This document shows positions 18,031-28,398 of a stretch of 64,000 bases of DNA, in pieces. This DNA comes from Scalindua sp964344685 (GTDB taxonomy: Bacteria; Planctomycetota; Brocadiia; Brocadiales; Scalinduaceae), in contig CAYFOK010000007.1 of the NCBI GenBank assembly GCA_964344685.1, positions 147,184 to 211,183 of the forward strand. The letters are read 5' to 3'. The position numbers and the translations under genes are program-made. The notes under the pieces were generated by a model. It was not told where the DNA came from and did not search any database. It worked only from the letters and a program-made list of their open reading frames with translations. Numbering within the stretch: the first letter of the stretch is position 1; each line of letters begins with the position of its first letter.

Positions 18031-19278
18031 TCAATCCTCCTGCACTTCCGGGATTTGAATATATACGTGTCCCATCCTCCACAAGCTAAGTAGAAAGTTA
18101 CGAATGAAAACAGTCAGATTTTCTTCCGTCTCCACAATTCCACAATTTGACACAATCTCCTTAACGGTTTTTCTGCCATCAAACAGATTAAACAATTTCA
18201 TCTGCCATTCGTTTAGTGGAATTGGCGGATAAGGCATACGGGTAATCATGGCAGGTTTGTCTGCAGCATGGTCAGCAGCTGTAAACTTATGTATACGCTG
18301 GTGAGGAATAATATCAGGAAACTGAGGGCCATTAAAGTCAATGGTGTAAGTTTCTGGAGGCACATCTTTCTTGCAGACATAAAAAAGATGCATCCGGATC
18401 TGACTATGCAGCAACTCCATTACCTTCCAGATATCTTCTTCCGGCAAGGACTGTATTCGTGAGAAAAGCGGGCTACTCTCAGGGACCTGGCCCTCAGGAT
18501 AGTAATCATACCTGTTAATCCAACCCCGAAATACCAGATCTCCCTGTTCTACAAAATCCAGGCAATCCTGAACAGTATATGGCCTGTCCATGCCATGCAG
18601 AAAGGAATCAACTATTCCGGCATCAAATCTCATATCACTGTTATCATCTATATAGTGGTGTGCGAGATGGTGTGGATGAAGGGTTTTTAAAACCTGTCTA
18701 ACTGTTTTAACATCTTCATCTCCCTGTTTAATTCCCAATTGGTGAAAGAGAGATTGAAGCATATACGTTCCAACCCGTCCATAAAGACCATAAAGCATAA
18801 TGGCCATAACACCATCCGATTTTAAGACGCTTGCAAGTGCAGCAAGTCCCGCCTGTGGATCCGGCAGGTGATGAAGCACTCCGGAAGACTCTATAAAATC
18901 AAATTCCTGGCCAAGTTCAGCAACTGACTCTATACGCAGCTGATGCAGTGTCAGGTTAGTTAAATTATGTTTGTTTCTAAGAAACTCTTCATGCTTCAAA
19001 CTGGTAGCACTGAGATCAATACCTACAATATTGGATTTTGGATGTTCATAAGCAAATCTAGCTGCAGCGTTGGCGCCACATCCTGCTATCAGAATGTTGA
19101 GTTTTTTATCGTAGCGCTTTAAATAGCTGCCGTCAGGCCAGTACATCAAATGTACCATACGAACACTGGTAGCATCCGTCCTCCCTCTAGCTCTTTCTTC
19201 TGCCAGATCTATTATGGGCTCAGGATAGACCCACTTTTCATACTGCTTAGCAACTATGTCCTCTTTATCTGTTTCCAT
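18031..19278 (-). CDS. Class I SAM-dependent methyltransferase with C-terminal extension
   Basis: The 415-residue protein has a class I methyltransferase core at about residues 55-175: motif I LIAGCGANAAARFA, the acidic motif II NIVGIDLS, and the post-motif ESSGVLHHLPDPQAGL. The N-terminal YEKWVYPEP motif occurs in a group of methyltransferases that often act near glycosyltransferases or on large acceptors. The C-terminal 240 residues contain helical segments and a WMKLF-NLFDGRKTVKEI-like winged-helix/PqqD-like stretch (MKLFNLFDGRKTVKEIV). The methyl acceptor is unknown. It is alone, with about 175 bp to the RND gene upstream. Confidence 0.8.
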   Translation of the reverse strand: METDKEDIVAKQYEKWVYPEPIIDLAEERARGRTDATSVRMVHLMYWPDGSYLKRYDKKLNILIAGCGANAAARFAYEHPKSNIVGIDLSATSLKHEEFLRNKHNLTNLTLHQLRIESVAELGQEFDFIESSGVLHHLPDPQAGLAALASVLKSDGVMAIMLYGLYGRVGTYMLQSLFHQLGIKQGDEDVKTVRQVLKTLHPHHLAHHYIDDNSDMRFDAGIVDSFLHGMDRPYTVQDCLDFVEQGDLVFRGWINRYDYYPEGQVPESSPLFSRIQSLPEEDIWKVMELLHSQIRMHLFYVCKKDVPPETYTIDFNGPQFPDIIPHQRIHKFTAADHAADKPAMITRMPYPPIPLNEWQMKLFNLFDGRKTVKEIVSNCGIVETEENLTVFIRNFLLSLWRMGHVYIQIPEVQED

Positions 19279-19452
19279 ATAATCAGATTTCCTTGAAAAG
19301 GATATGATTTCTGCCTCTATGCAGTATTCAGAAAGCTACCACATTGAACATGTAATTGCAAACAAAAGAGTGGCTATTCACATCAAAGTCGCAAATAGTT
19401 AAAAAATAAAACTAAAGATAAAACAATTATACCCTTTGCGCTCTCAGCGGTT

Positions 19453-22400
19453 TTACGGTAAACTATTTCTTTTCCAGACCGATTCCTTTATCATTTCAAC
19501 GATGTCGTATACTATTGGTACAAGTATGAGAGTCAGTAGTGTAGAAAAAAGCAATCCACCTATTACAGTAATACCCATAGGCATCCTGAGCTCTGCGCCT
19601 TCACCTAAACCCAACGCCAAAGGAAGCAATCCAAGTATAGTAGTGGTAGTAGTCATCATTATAGGTCTCAATCGAATCTTTCCTCCCTCTATCACAGCTT
19701 CCCGCCTGGACATTCCTTCCTTTATGCGGGAATTTATGCAATCAACCAGAATAATTGCATTGTTTACAACAATACCTGCCAGCATAACAACACCTATCAA
19801 CACGATAACGCTAACAGGTTTTGACGTTATAAACAGCGCTATTGCCACACCTACCAGCGAAAATGGTATTGTAAACATTATCACAAAAGGGTGAAGGAGT
19901 GATTCAAATTGTGACGCCATTACAATATAAACCAGAAATACTGCAAGGAGTATGGCAAAGGACATACTGGAAAATGCCACAAGCATTTCACGGCTCTGCC
20001 CGCTGACAGACACCTCATAGCCATCAGGCATCCTGATATCCATAATCTTCTCCTCAATATCTGTAACTGAACTTCTCAAATCCCTTCCAACAAGATTTGC
20101 CGAGACCACGGCTACACGCTCCTGATTCAGGCGTCTTATTTCTCCGGGACTCTTTTCAACATTAATCTCTGCAACTGCAGCCAGAGGAATAGGCCTCTCT
20201 CCTTCAGGATTAACCACAAAATTCTCCAAATCTTCTACACTGCCGATATCCTGCTTTCTTGCACGGACACGAATGTCAATTTTTCTGTCTCTTTTGGAAA
20301 ACTCTGTACTGACATTTCCAAGAACATTATCACGGACGTTATTAGCAATCATGTTTAAGTCTAACCCAAGTTGTGACAGTTTTTGTCTATCAAAGATGAT
20401 TTGAACCTCAGGTATCCCCTCCTCTACCGTAGACTTTATATCTGTAAGGCCTTCAATCTCTTCCATCTTGCCCATAACCACTTCTGACAGCCTTTCGATT
20501 ACGCTGAGGTTATAACCCTTTATCTCCACCTCAACAGGTGTTGCATAACTGAAATAGGCCGGCCGTGAAAACTTATACTCAACTGCTGGAAGCGTTTTGA
20601 ACCTATTTCTCAAATCCGCCATTACATTTTCCTCCAGCCTGCGATTAGATCTCTCTCTTAAACTAATATTAATTTCACCTATATTCTCTCTCTCTTCTGC
20701 TATAGTGCCGCCGGCCTGACTGGTCGATCCGGCTATAGTGTAAACTGTCTCTATCTCCGGATTATTGCCTACTATCTTCTCAATTTCCTTAACGGTATCC
20801 AATGTTCCTGAGAGCGGTGTACCGGTTGGTTTTCTGACACTGATTGAAAACTCGCCCTGGCTCAGTTCTGGTATAAGTTCCTTACCCAGACTTGTAAACA
20901 AACTCCATGAACCGCCAAGTATTGAAAATGCAATGATAAACACTAACAGTTTGTGTGATAATGAAAAACCAAGGATCACTGGATAAACCCTCGTAATAGT
21001 TGAAAAAACAGCATTAAACACGAAGAATAATGGGTAAAAAATTATAGAAATAATTATTGAAGGCAAAGTGCCACTGCCTTCGGCACTATTTTGCTTCTCT
21101 TCGTGAATACCCATAGCTCTCCTCCGCTTGATACTCACAGATGACAACATTGGAATTAATGTAATAGCAACTAGAAGTGAGATCAGAAGCGAGTAGGTTA
21201 CGGTGAGCGCCTGATCATTAAATAATTGACCGGCTATACCTTTAACAAAAATTATGGGTATAAAGACACATATAGTTGTAAGAGTAGAAGCAATTACGGC
21301 CCTGCCAACCTCACTTGCACCCTTAATGGCTGCATCAATTGTGCTATACCCACCTTTATAATACCGGTCTACACTTTCGAGCACAACTATCGCGTTGTCT
21401 ACAAGCATCCCGATACCAAGCGCCAAACCTCCTAATGACATTATGTTCAGTGATACACCCGATACATACATAAAAAAGAATGTAGATATAATGGAAAGGG
21501 GAATTGCAAGCCCGATAATCAACGTACTCTTTATACTCCTGAGAAACAGGAAGAGAACTACTACTGCTAAAATACCACCCCAGAGAGCAGTATAAATCAC
21601 CTCTTTTATCGAACTTTCAATAAATCTGGATTGATCAAAAGTTATTTCCAGTCTGATAGAGTCAGAAAATTTTCTCAGCTTTTTTTCTATCCCACTTAGC
21701 CGTCCCTTAACTAATCTTGCAACCGTCACCGTATTTGCATCGGCCTCCTTAAATATAGCAACCTCTACACTCTCTTTTCCATTTACACGGGTTATTACAT
21801 CACGTTCTTTATGACCTTTACTCACGCTCCCGACATCTTTTACCTTTACAGCAACATTGTTTTTAAAATCTATGACGATATCATTTATCTCCTCTACCTG
21901 CCGGAACTCGTTAAAAGTTCTTACGATATATTCAACCTCCCCCTCCTTAATATTCCCTGCTGTAAGGTTGACATTCTCTTCACTGAGACGTTCGATCACC
22001 TGAGAAATGGGTATCCCCAGATTTGCCAGCCTGGACTCCTCTAAATCAACGTGTATTTCCTCCTCTAATCCACCACTTACTCTTACGGCGGCAACTCCAC
22101 TGACAGTCTCCGCCCCTGTTATTCCACTCTCTACCGACAAACCCTCAAGTACTGGCTTGAGTTCATCTTCAGCCAGAATACGAAGCGTAATAAGGTTTTC
22201 ATCCCCATAGAGTGACAGCCTCATAATAGGATCGAGAGATGGGTCAAAACGCAGTAAGACAGGCCTTTCGGTATTATCCGGCAAGTCTACCACATCCAGC
22301 TTCTCACGAACATCCATCGAGGCAAAATCCATATTGGTTTTCCATGCAAACTCAATTACCACCTCAGATACATCCGATCTTGACCTGGAACTCACACGTA

Positions 22401-22632
22401 CAACGTCCGAGATCACACTTACCGCATCTTCAATAGGTTTTGAAATAAGATTCTCTATTTCACTTGGAGCTGCACCGGGATATTCAGTACGCACGGTCAG
22501 TGTCGGATATGAAATATCAGGAAGGAGGTTTATAGGTAGTCGCTTATAGGAAATTAAGCCGAAGATAACAAGAGTGGCCATCAACATTACTACAGTAACC
22601 CGCCTTCTTGTTGAAAATTCAACTATCTTCAA
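19453..22632 (-). CDS. RND superfamily efflux transporter, HAE1/AcrB type
   Basis: At 1059 residues this is a full-length inner-membrane RND pump, which uses the proton gradient to move drugs or other amphiphiles. The N-terminus has the family start (TRRRVTVVMLMATLVIFGL, then LPINLLPDISYP). Proton-relay residues lie in GLALGIGMLVDNAIVV (TM4), and the second half repeats the fold (VGVAIALF, VMLAGIVVNNAIILVD). Twelve membrane spans and two large periplasmic loops are consistent. The HlyD-type adaptor gene is immediately upstream on the same strand; no TolC-type outer-membrane gene is present here. Confidence 0.95.
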   Translation of the reverse strand: MKIVEFSTRRRVTVVMLMATLVIFGLISYKRLPINLLPDISYPTLTVRTEYPGAAPSEIENLISKPIEDAVSVISDVVRVSSRSRSDVSEVVIEFAWKTNMDFASMDVREKLDVVDLPDNTERPVLLRFDPSLDPIMRLSLYGDENLITLRILAEDELKPVLEGLSVESGITGAETVSGVAAVRVSGGLEEEIHVDLEESRLANLGIPISQVIERLSEENVNLTAGNIKEGEVEYIVRTFNEFRQVEEINDIVIDFKNNVAVKVKDVGSVSKGHKERDVITRVNGKESVEVAIFKEADANTVTVARLVKGRLSGIEKKLRKFSDSIRLEITFDQSRFIESSIKEVIYTALWGGILAVVVLFLFLRSIKSTLIIGLAIPLSIISTFFFMYVSGVSLNIMSLGGLALGIGMLVDNAIVVLESVDRYYKGGYSTIDAAIKGASEVGRAVIASTLTTICVFIPIIFVKGIAGQLFNDQALTVTYSLLISLLVAITLIPMLSSVSIKRRRAMGIHEEKQNSAEGSGTLPSIIISIIFYPLFFVFNAVFSTITRVYPVILGFSLSHKLLVFIIAFSILGGSWSLFTSLGKELIPELSQGEFSISVRKPTGTPLSGTLDTVKEIEKIVGNNPEIETVYTIAGSTSQAGGTIAEERENIGEINISLRERSNRRLEENVMADLRNRFKTLPAVEYKFSRPAYFSYATPVEVEIKGYNLSVIERLSEVVMGKMEEIEGLTDIKSTVEEGIPEVQIIFDRQKLSQLGLDLNMIANNVRDNVLGNVSTEFSKRDRKIDIRVRARKQDIGSVEDLENFVVNPEGERPIPLAAVAEINVEKSPGEIRRLNQERVAVVSANLVGRDLRSSVTDIEEKIMDIRMPDGYEVSVSGQSREMLVAFSSMSFAILLAVFLVYIVMASQFESLLHPFVIMFTIPFSLVGVAIALFITSKPVSVIVLIGVVMLAGIVVNNAIILVDCINSRIKEGMSRREAVIEGGKIRLRPIMMTTTTTILGLLPLALGLGEGAELRMPMGITVIGGLLFSTLLTLILVPIVYDIVEMIKESVWKRNSLP

Positions 22633-22851
22633 TATCTATACTCCTATTTTTTTAACGTAAATAGTAATCGATGCTGAAAGTACAAAGGCAAGATTTTATT
22701 TATGCGATTTTATGATTTACCCTCGGGCTTAGCCAAAAGGCTTCTTGATTAAGCTGTACTAAGCGCAGTTATCAGTTTTCTAATCACAATTCTAAAATCC
22801 GGAATAATAGTTTATTCTGAGGAATTATTGATGTGAAAGTCCCACATATTT

Positions 22852-24357
22852 CTATGGTGTCCCCAAGATCGCAGACCCGCTAATCGCTTTTTCTTCGTTA
22901 ATAACCACAACATCCGCACCATGGCCAACATCATCTTGTCCGACAGTGATAACTCTATCACCTTCTCTCAGACCGGTTAACACCTCTACATAATTACCTT
23001 CTTTAAACCCAAGTGTTATTTTTGTCTTAAATGCCACGGTTTCCACATCAAAATTAACATTTCTTTTCTCTAATACCAGAACTTCATGATTATTATAGAA
23101 AGACACCTTTTCAAACGCTTCACTTATATTTCTATTTAGAGTCCCTGTTACTTCAATTGTAATATTGTATATTGATCCATCTTCATGACTTTTGGAAATT
23201 TCCACAATCTTTCCACTCAGCGAAGAGCGGTCTCTTTTTTCTTCATTTATTGTTATTTCCTGCTCACATACAACCCTGTCACCCATAGCCAATTCCTTAA
23301 TGCTGTCAGAGTCCACACTCAATACAGCAAAATCCTTTACAACAAATACCTCATCAGCTTCCGCCTCAAGAATGAGAGATTTTTTTGGTATAAGCAGGGC
23401 ATCCTGATGTTGATCAACTACAGTATAAACCGAGACAAACATACCCGGCCTCAAAGCACCACCTAGCAAATCACCCATTTCTATTGTCACCTTTACCGTA
23501 CCGCTTTCAGGGTCAACGACAGGACTTACCATCTTTACTTTTCCCGTAAATTCTATGTCTGACATAAATTCAGAAACAACTCTTGCCATTTGCCCTTCGA
23601 CCACTTTATTAATATCCTTCTCTGGAATGTATATCCGTGCCAGTATTGGATCAAAATCCGCAATCTTAAAAACCATCTGATCCTTTTCGATGTTATAACC
23701 TTCTTCAATATTCCTTTCCACGACAACACCATTAAGGGGAGACTCAATCGTAGTGTACTCATATTCCAACTGTTTCCTCTCAAGCTCTACAGTCGCGATC
23801 TCAAGTTGAAATTTTTTATCTTCGAATTCTTCTTTACTGATAATGTTTTCTTTAAAATTGTCCAGAGAACTCTTATAAACTCTTTCTGCATTTTCTTTCT
23901 TTAATTTTGCTTCTCTGAGCGCCAACAGAGCATCAGCATCATCAAGTTTTGCTAGCGGCATACCGCTCTTCACATAGTCACCCTCCTCCACCAGAATTTT
24001 TAGTACAATACCGGAAGCCTTTGCTTCTACATCAACTTGCTTCTCTGGTTCAAGAGTACAGTTATTAACCAGGAAAATCTCAATATTACCCCTCTTGACC
24101 CTTATTGCTTCAACGGGAACCGCTTCAAAATCTCTCCTGTCATTTTCGGTATATGCTTTATTCGCAGTTTTAATTTTTTTATCTTTTCTCTGTAAATTAT
24201 TTACCTGTGAACCATAGTAGATTTTTGTCTCCTTCTTTGTATCTTTAAGATAAGCATCAGGCGCATCCTTCCATACAGTTAGTTTCAACACCAGAAAGGT
24301 TATAGCCACTATACCAGTACAGATAACGCCTATTCTGATAATTATTTTTGATTTCAT
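22852..24357 (-). CDS. RND periplasmic adaptor (HlyD/MFP family)
   Basis: The 501-residue protein has an N-terminal membrane anchor (about 7-26), a biotinyl-lipoyl-like barrel-sandwich domain split by a coiled coil (EGDYVKSGMPLAKLDD at 130-146, a helical hairpin with AKLKKENAERVYKSSLDNF, then TIESPLNGVVVERNIEEGYNI), and beta-barrel and membrane-proximal domains. A long insertion (about 345-450) before the final GLREGDRVITVG segment makes it larger than AcrA. It bridges the RND pump at 19453 to an outer-membrane channel. The two genes are 219 bp apart and probably form one transcription unit. Confidence 0.92.
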   Translation of the reverse strand: MKSKIIIRIGVICTGIVAITFLVLKLTVWKDAPDAYLKDTKKETKIYYGSQVNNLQRKDKKIKTANKAYTENDRRDFEAVPVEAIRVKRGNIEIFLVNNCTLEPEKQVDVEAKASGIVLKILVEEGDYVKSGMPLAKLDDADALLALREAKLKKENAERVYKSSLDNFKENIISKEEFEDKKFQLEIATVELERKQLEYEYTTIESPLNGVVVERNIEEGYNIEKDQMVFKIADFDPILARIYIPEKDINKVVEGQMARVVSEFMSDIEFTGKVKMVSPVVDPESGTVKVTIEMGDLLGGALRPGMFVSVYTVVDQHQDALLIPKKSLILEAEADEVFVVKDFAVLSVDSDSIKELAMGDRVVCEQEITINEEKRDRSSLSGKIVEISKSHEDGSIYNITIEVTGTLNRNISEAFEKVSFYNNHEVLVLEKRNVNFDVETVAFKTKITLGFKEGNYVEVLTGLREGDRVITVGQDDVGHGADVVVINEEKAISGSAILGTP

Positions 24358-24769
24358 AGTACATGACCTTGTAAAAGGTTTTTAAATCTTTTTAGAAACA
24401 TGTCTCTCTCATTTCTTCGGAGATGTTTCTATTTGCCGAAGATTAACACCCACTGTGCCACGAGAAATTTCCGCCAGATAAATCTTTAAATTGTAAACAC
24501 TTAACCGAAGTAAATAGTTCCTGAATTGAACAAATCTAAGTGTGATTCTAACATACTGTATTTGCAATTCAACATCAAATAAGAGTTGGAAGAGAGGGGA
24601 ATTGGTTTGTAACTGATACGAAGAGAATTTTTATGATTAGAGGCTCTGGATACTTTTACATGATTGCATGCCAGACCGGGTGAATCCGCTTACCAGTGCC
24701 CTTCCAATCCGGAACGGGTGGGGAGGTAGGGACGGGCCGGACTTATGTCCTTCATTCTGCTAAGCCTGG
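24358..24769. other. Intergenic with a GC-rich segment next to clpX
   Basis: This 412-bp gap separates the end of clpX from the adaptor start. Most is AT-rich and should hold the promoter of the pump operon. Bases about 24660-24765 are strikingly GC-rich compared with their surroundings, with blocks such as GGAACGGGTGGGGAGG and GACGGGCCGGAC. It includes the 10-mer ACCGGGTGAA (24675-24684) that recurs in two other intergenic spots (35913 and 41033). No ORF or clean terminator is visible; it may be a repeat element or an RNA. Confidence 0.35.
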
Positions 24770-26020
24770 CTATGCACTTTTGCGGAGCTTTTTCGGAACA
24801 AGGGGAGTTTCGCCTGCTACAACTTCAGGGGTCACAACATAAGTTGCTCCCTTCCCCTCTGTCGGCAGATCAAACATAGCATCCAACATAAAACCCTCAA
24901 AAATAGAACGCAATGCCCTGGCTCCTGTCTTGCGATCCAGTGCCATTTTACCAATTTCCTCCAAAGCGTTTTTTGGAAATTCCAGAACGGCATTCTCCAT
25001 CTCAAAGATTTTTTGATACTGTTTGACGATAGCATTTTTAGGTTCCAGCATAATCCTGATCAAGTCATCCTGACAATGTGGCATCAAGGTTGTGAGCACA
25101 TGAAGCCTGCCGATAAACTCGCGTATCATGCCATATTTAACCAGGTCATTCATTTCAATTTCAGAAAGGATTTCACCGGTAGTTTTGTCTTCAGCGTGAT
25201 CCATTGCAGTGCCAAATCCTATTGCCTTCTTGCCTATCCTCTTTTTTATTATGTCCTCTATACCACTAAAGGTTCCGCCACATATGAATAGAATGTCCTT
25301 AGTATCCATTTGTATATATTGCTGTTCCGGATGCTTTCTTCCACCCTGTGGTGGCACATTTATGATAGACTGCTCAAACATTTTCAACAGTGATTGCTGT
25401 ACACCTTCACCAGAAACATCCCGTGTGATGGACGCATTTTGGTCCTTTCTGGCAATCTTGTCAACCTCATCAATATAGACAATTCCCTGCTGTGCTCTCT
25501 CAACATTAAAGTCAGCATCTCTCAGCAGTCTTAAGAGTACGTTTTCAACATCTTCACCTACATAACCTGCTTCAGTAAAAGTCGTCGCATCAGTAATAGC
25601 AAACGGTACGTCAAGTACTTCCGCAAGTATTTTAACTAACAGGGTTTTTCCTGAACCTGTGGGCCCAACAAGGAGAACATTGCTTTTTTCCAGTTCAACG
25701 CCATCATCACTAATTCCTAAAGCCAATCTTTTATAGTGATTATGAACCGCTACCGCCAATACCCTTTTTGCATTTTCCTGCCCTATAATATATTCATCTA
25801 AACGCTCCTTAACATATACCGGAGCTGGTATTTTTCTTTTTATTTCAGTTGAAGCCCCTTCTTTATCTTTCTGTATAAGGGTGTAACAAGCCTCAATGCA
25901 TTCATTACAAATGTAGACATTTCGGTCACCCTGGATTAACCTTTTAACAACATTATAATTTCTACCACAAAAAGAACATGACATAGTCTTACCTTTCTTA
26001 TCCCTGGTCTTTTTGTCCAT
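24770..26020 (-). CDS. clpX: ATP-dependent Clp protease ATP-binding subunit ClpX
   Basis: ClpX unfolds tagged proteins and feeds them to ClpP. The zinc-binding domain is present (CSFC at 15-18 and CNEC at 38-41), then the AAA+ module: Walker A GPTGSGKT (119-126), pore loop GYVGED, Walker B VYIDEVDK, the RKH loop (GGRKHPEQQ) and the ClpP-contact IGF loop (AIGFGT). I chose ATG 26020, with AAGGA ten bases upstream, giving 416 residues, the usual size. An ATG at 25984 (beginning MSCSFC, with AAAGG upstream) is also possible. clpP is not adjacent, unlike the common clpP-clpX order. Confidence 0.96.
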   Translation of the reverse strand: MDKKTRDKKGKTMSCSFCGRNYNVVKRLIQGDRNVYICNECIEACYTLIQKDKEGASTEIKRKIPAPVYVKERLDEYIIGQENAKRVLAVAVHNHYKRLALGISDDGVELEKSNVLLVGPTGSGKTLLVKILAEVLDVPFAITDATTFTEAGYVGEDVENVLLRLLRDADFNVERAQQGIVYIDEVDKIARKDQNASITRDVSGEGVQQSLLKMFEQSIINVPPQGGRKHPEQQYIQMDTKDILFICGGTFSGIEDIIKKRIGKKAIGFGTAMDHAEDKTTGEILSEIEMNDLVKYGMIREFIGRLHVLTTLMPHCQDDLIRIMLEPKNAIVKQYQKIFEMENAVLEFPKNALEEIGKMALDRKTGARALRSIFEGFMLDAMFDLPTEGKGATYVVTPEVVAGETPLVPKKLRKSA

Positions 26021-26154
26021 TTTTCTTTTTCCTTTTATATGCCGCCCGTATTTAATAATAAAATAAATAAGCGTTAATAGTAGCAAAAAGCCACTTACAA
26101 ATCCAGCTTTTTCGGATTTTTTGAATTTGTTTTGTTCATTATAATTATTACAGG

Positions 26155-28296
26155 CTATAGATTTCCACCTGTAATAATGCTGGTCCTAAGAACTATTTTT
26201 TTAGCCCTCTCCCGTAATTCTATGGCAAATGAATCTTCTTTCTCCAAGGCATCCTCAATCTTGTCAAGAATATCATAGAACAGGTCCCAGGCTTTTCTCT
26301 CCCTTTCATATCTTTCCTTGAGCCCATATCGATCTCCCACTGACACTTCGCTGATGCTGGTACGCAATCGTCTAGCGCCAGTATCAACAAGCGCAAATCC
26401 TTTATACTCACTCTCTTCATCTTTTGCAGCAAAGAATTCAGCCGCCTTGAGTGAGAGCCGAAGATACGCAAGATTCTTAGAAAGTGGACTTACAAAACTA
26501 CCGGTAAAAGGATCTATTATACTTTTAACCTCATCTATCTCCGATGAAAGTATCCTGACATAATTGGAGAAGAACAAAATCCTTTCGTAGTCACCCACTA
26601 TCTTTCCTATAGCTGCAGCCTTTATCGCTTCTCCTGCAAAAGCATGCTTGTCATGCCTCATAAACAGACCTTCATTGTGAAAATACCTCAATGCCTTCTC
26701 GCCGTCTCCGGAAAACAAAGCAGACAGCAGGTAGGCCTGGTCTTCTGCCCTTCCAATAAATACGGGTGTAAATGGGCGATACCTTCTCAGCGCTTCAATT
26801 AGAATCCCATTAGTCCCGCCCGTAACATGTATCCTTGATATACACGAATTCACACCATCAATATCTTCATTATTATACCTTGTCATCATCTCGGAAACAG
26901 TGGATAAGGCCTGGGGGATTTTACTGCAGAAGACACAGTCCTCACCCTTGAAGGGTGGGGACGGATATGTTACGTCCGGTGTAAAAAGTGAAGCACTGAT
27001 ATCTTTTTCGTTTACCAGAGCACCTGCCATCATACCCAGGTAAACAGGATTCCCCTGAGAGTCAAGGCCCTCAGCGCCCCAGAGGGGAGACATCATATGC
27101 TGGAATGCACTCTTTCCTGTCTCCTTTAGCAGCTTCTCCTGTGGAAATACCTGATCCAGATCAATCTTAAACGTTGCTTTTTTTTCAGAATCTACCAAGA
27201 CCTGCCAGAAGGCTGTTATAGCCTTGAGAAAACTATAGTGCCTGCCATACTTACCATTAACACCCACAACCTCCCTTAAAAGGGATGAAGAGTCCTGTAT
27301 CTCTTCAAAATACTTGTTTGCTGCAGGAACGAGAACTTCATGGATTAATGCAGCTGTTTCCGCCTCTGTAAAAAGATATACTTTGAGTCCTGGTAAGTCA
27401 TGGGATTTTTCCAATTCGGACTCGATATACTCCTTCACAATCCCCTGTAAACCCTCGTGTGTAACAGACGCAGATAATATAACCGTTAACTCATCTTCTT
27501 CCCCTGCATTCTTCAACTTCTTCTCATAAAGAAGTGATTCTGACAGATGGTGGAGGCCATAGAGAATCTCATTTCTATCCGGTTCAACACCTATCTGAAC
27601 AGGGTGGTCATACCAGAAGACCTGTTCCTCCTGTACAACCTCTTCAATGGCATTCCATAAACCTGGTTTTATGCCAAGGTCTTCAAACTTTCTTCCGGCT
27701 TGAGGAATAGTTAAAAGGGCATTTGCAGTAAAAACTACCTCTCGTGGCACATTCTTTACAGGTTTGGGATTAAGGTTAGTTATCTCTATTTTGCGCCTGT
27801 TTCTCAGGATATCTGTCTGATATTCTCTATTATTGAGAATACCAGATGCTTCTGGATGAAACAGTTTCCAGATCTCCTCCTGTATTGCCTGAAAAGATGA
27901 AGGAGGTCCTTGAGTGTCTTTCTGCTGCACCAATTTTGCTCTTAATTCTTCCATAATCTCTTCACCGTTACTGCTGTTGGCACAGAAATCCTGGAACTCC
28001 TTTAGCAGCAAACAAAGCCCCTCTCTATAGAACTCAACAAGATTTGCCCAGAGAGGATCTTTCTCCATCTCTTCCAGATATTCAAAGGCCGCATTATATC
28101 TGGAATGGCCAACTCCACTAAGAGAGATCAAAAACGCAGCATTGATGTTCCTGGGAACAGCAACCCGGCTATTATCTTCCGGCTTAAATTGCTCTACAAT
28201 TTTAACACCACAAACCCCACTTTCTGCTCCATCACCTACAATACCACTCAGAATATCATAATAGGCCTTCTTTACATTGTCCGGGGAAAGTACCAT
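26155..28296 (-). CDS. Large conserved-looking protein, possibly glycosyltransferase-related
   Basis: This 713-residue protein has no signal peptide or clear membrane span. The only suggestive motifs are in the C-terminal half: IHVTGGTNGILIEALRRYRPFTPVFIGRAEDQAYLL and FHNEGLFMRHDKHAFAGEAIKAA (quoted in short as GRAEDQAYLL and MRHDKHAF), which recall acidic and His-rich active-site loops of some nucleotide-sugar-using enzymes. A Cys pair occurs in CVFC. I cannot assign a family with confidence. It lies upstream of clpX with a 135-bp gap and divergent from the Yip1-like gene, with a perfect inverted repeat in between. Confidence 0.65.
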   Translation of the reverse strand: MVLSPDNVKKAYYDILSGIVGDGAESGVCGVKIVEQFKPEDNSRVAVPRNINAAFLISLSGVGHSRYNAAFEYLEEMEKDPLWANLVEFYREGLCLLLKEFQDFCANSSNGEEIMEELRAKLVQQKDTQGPPSSFQAIQEEIWKLFHPEASGILNNREYQTDILRNRRKIEITNLNPKPVKNVPREVVFTANALLTIPQAGRKFEDLGIKPGLWNAIEEVVQEEQVFWYDHPVQIGVEPDRNEILYGLHHLSESLLYEKKLKNAGEEDELTVILSASVTHEGLQGIVKEYIESELEKSHDLPGLKVYLFTEAETAALIHEVLVPAANKYFEEIQDSSSLLREVVGVNGKYGRHYSFLKAITAFWQVLVDSEKKATFKIDLDQVFPQEKLLKETGKSAFQHMMSPLWGAEGLDSQGNPVYLGMMAGALVNEKDISASLFTPDVTYPSPPFKGEDCVFCSKIPQALSTVSEMMTRYNNEDIDGVNSCISRIHVTGGTNGILIEALRRYRPFTPVFIGRAEDQAYLLSALFSGDGEKALRYFHNEGLFMRHDKHAFAGEAIKAAAIGKIVGDYERILFFSNYVRILSSEIDEVKSIIDPFTGSFVSPLSKNLAYLRLSLKAAEFFAAKDEESEYKGFALVDTGARRLRTSISEVSVGDRYGLKERYERERKAWDLFYDILDKIEDALEKEDSFAIELRERAKKIVLRTSIITGGNL

Positions 28297-28369
28297 TTTA
28301 TTTGCCCTTTTTTGCCAATTGTCCCAAAAGTATTTACAGAATTCACTCTTCAGCTTTATTTACTTTTCA

Positions 28370-28398
28370 GCAAAACAATCCAGCGACAATTGTTTTGC
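28370..28398. promoter_or_regulatory. Perfect dyad in a divergent promoter region (possible operator)
   Basis: GCAAAACAAT (28370-28379) and ATTGTTTTGC (28389-28398) form a perfect 10-bp inverted repeat around a 9-nt spacer. It lies about 75 bp before the start of the 713-residue gene and about 215 bp before the Yip1-like gene. There is no T-run, so it is more like an operator than a terminator. The rest of the 316-bp gap 28297-28612 shows nothing clear. Confidence 0.4.
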
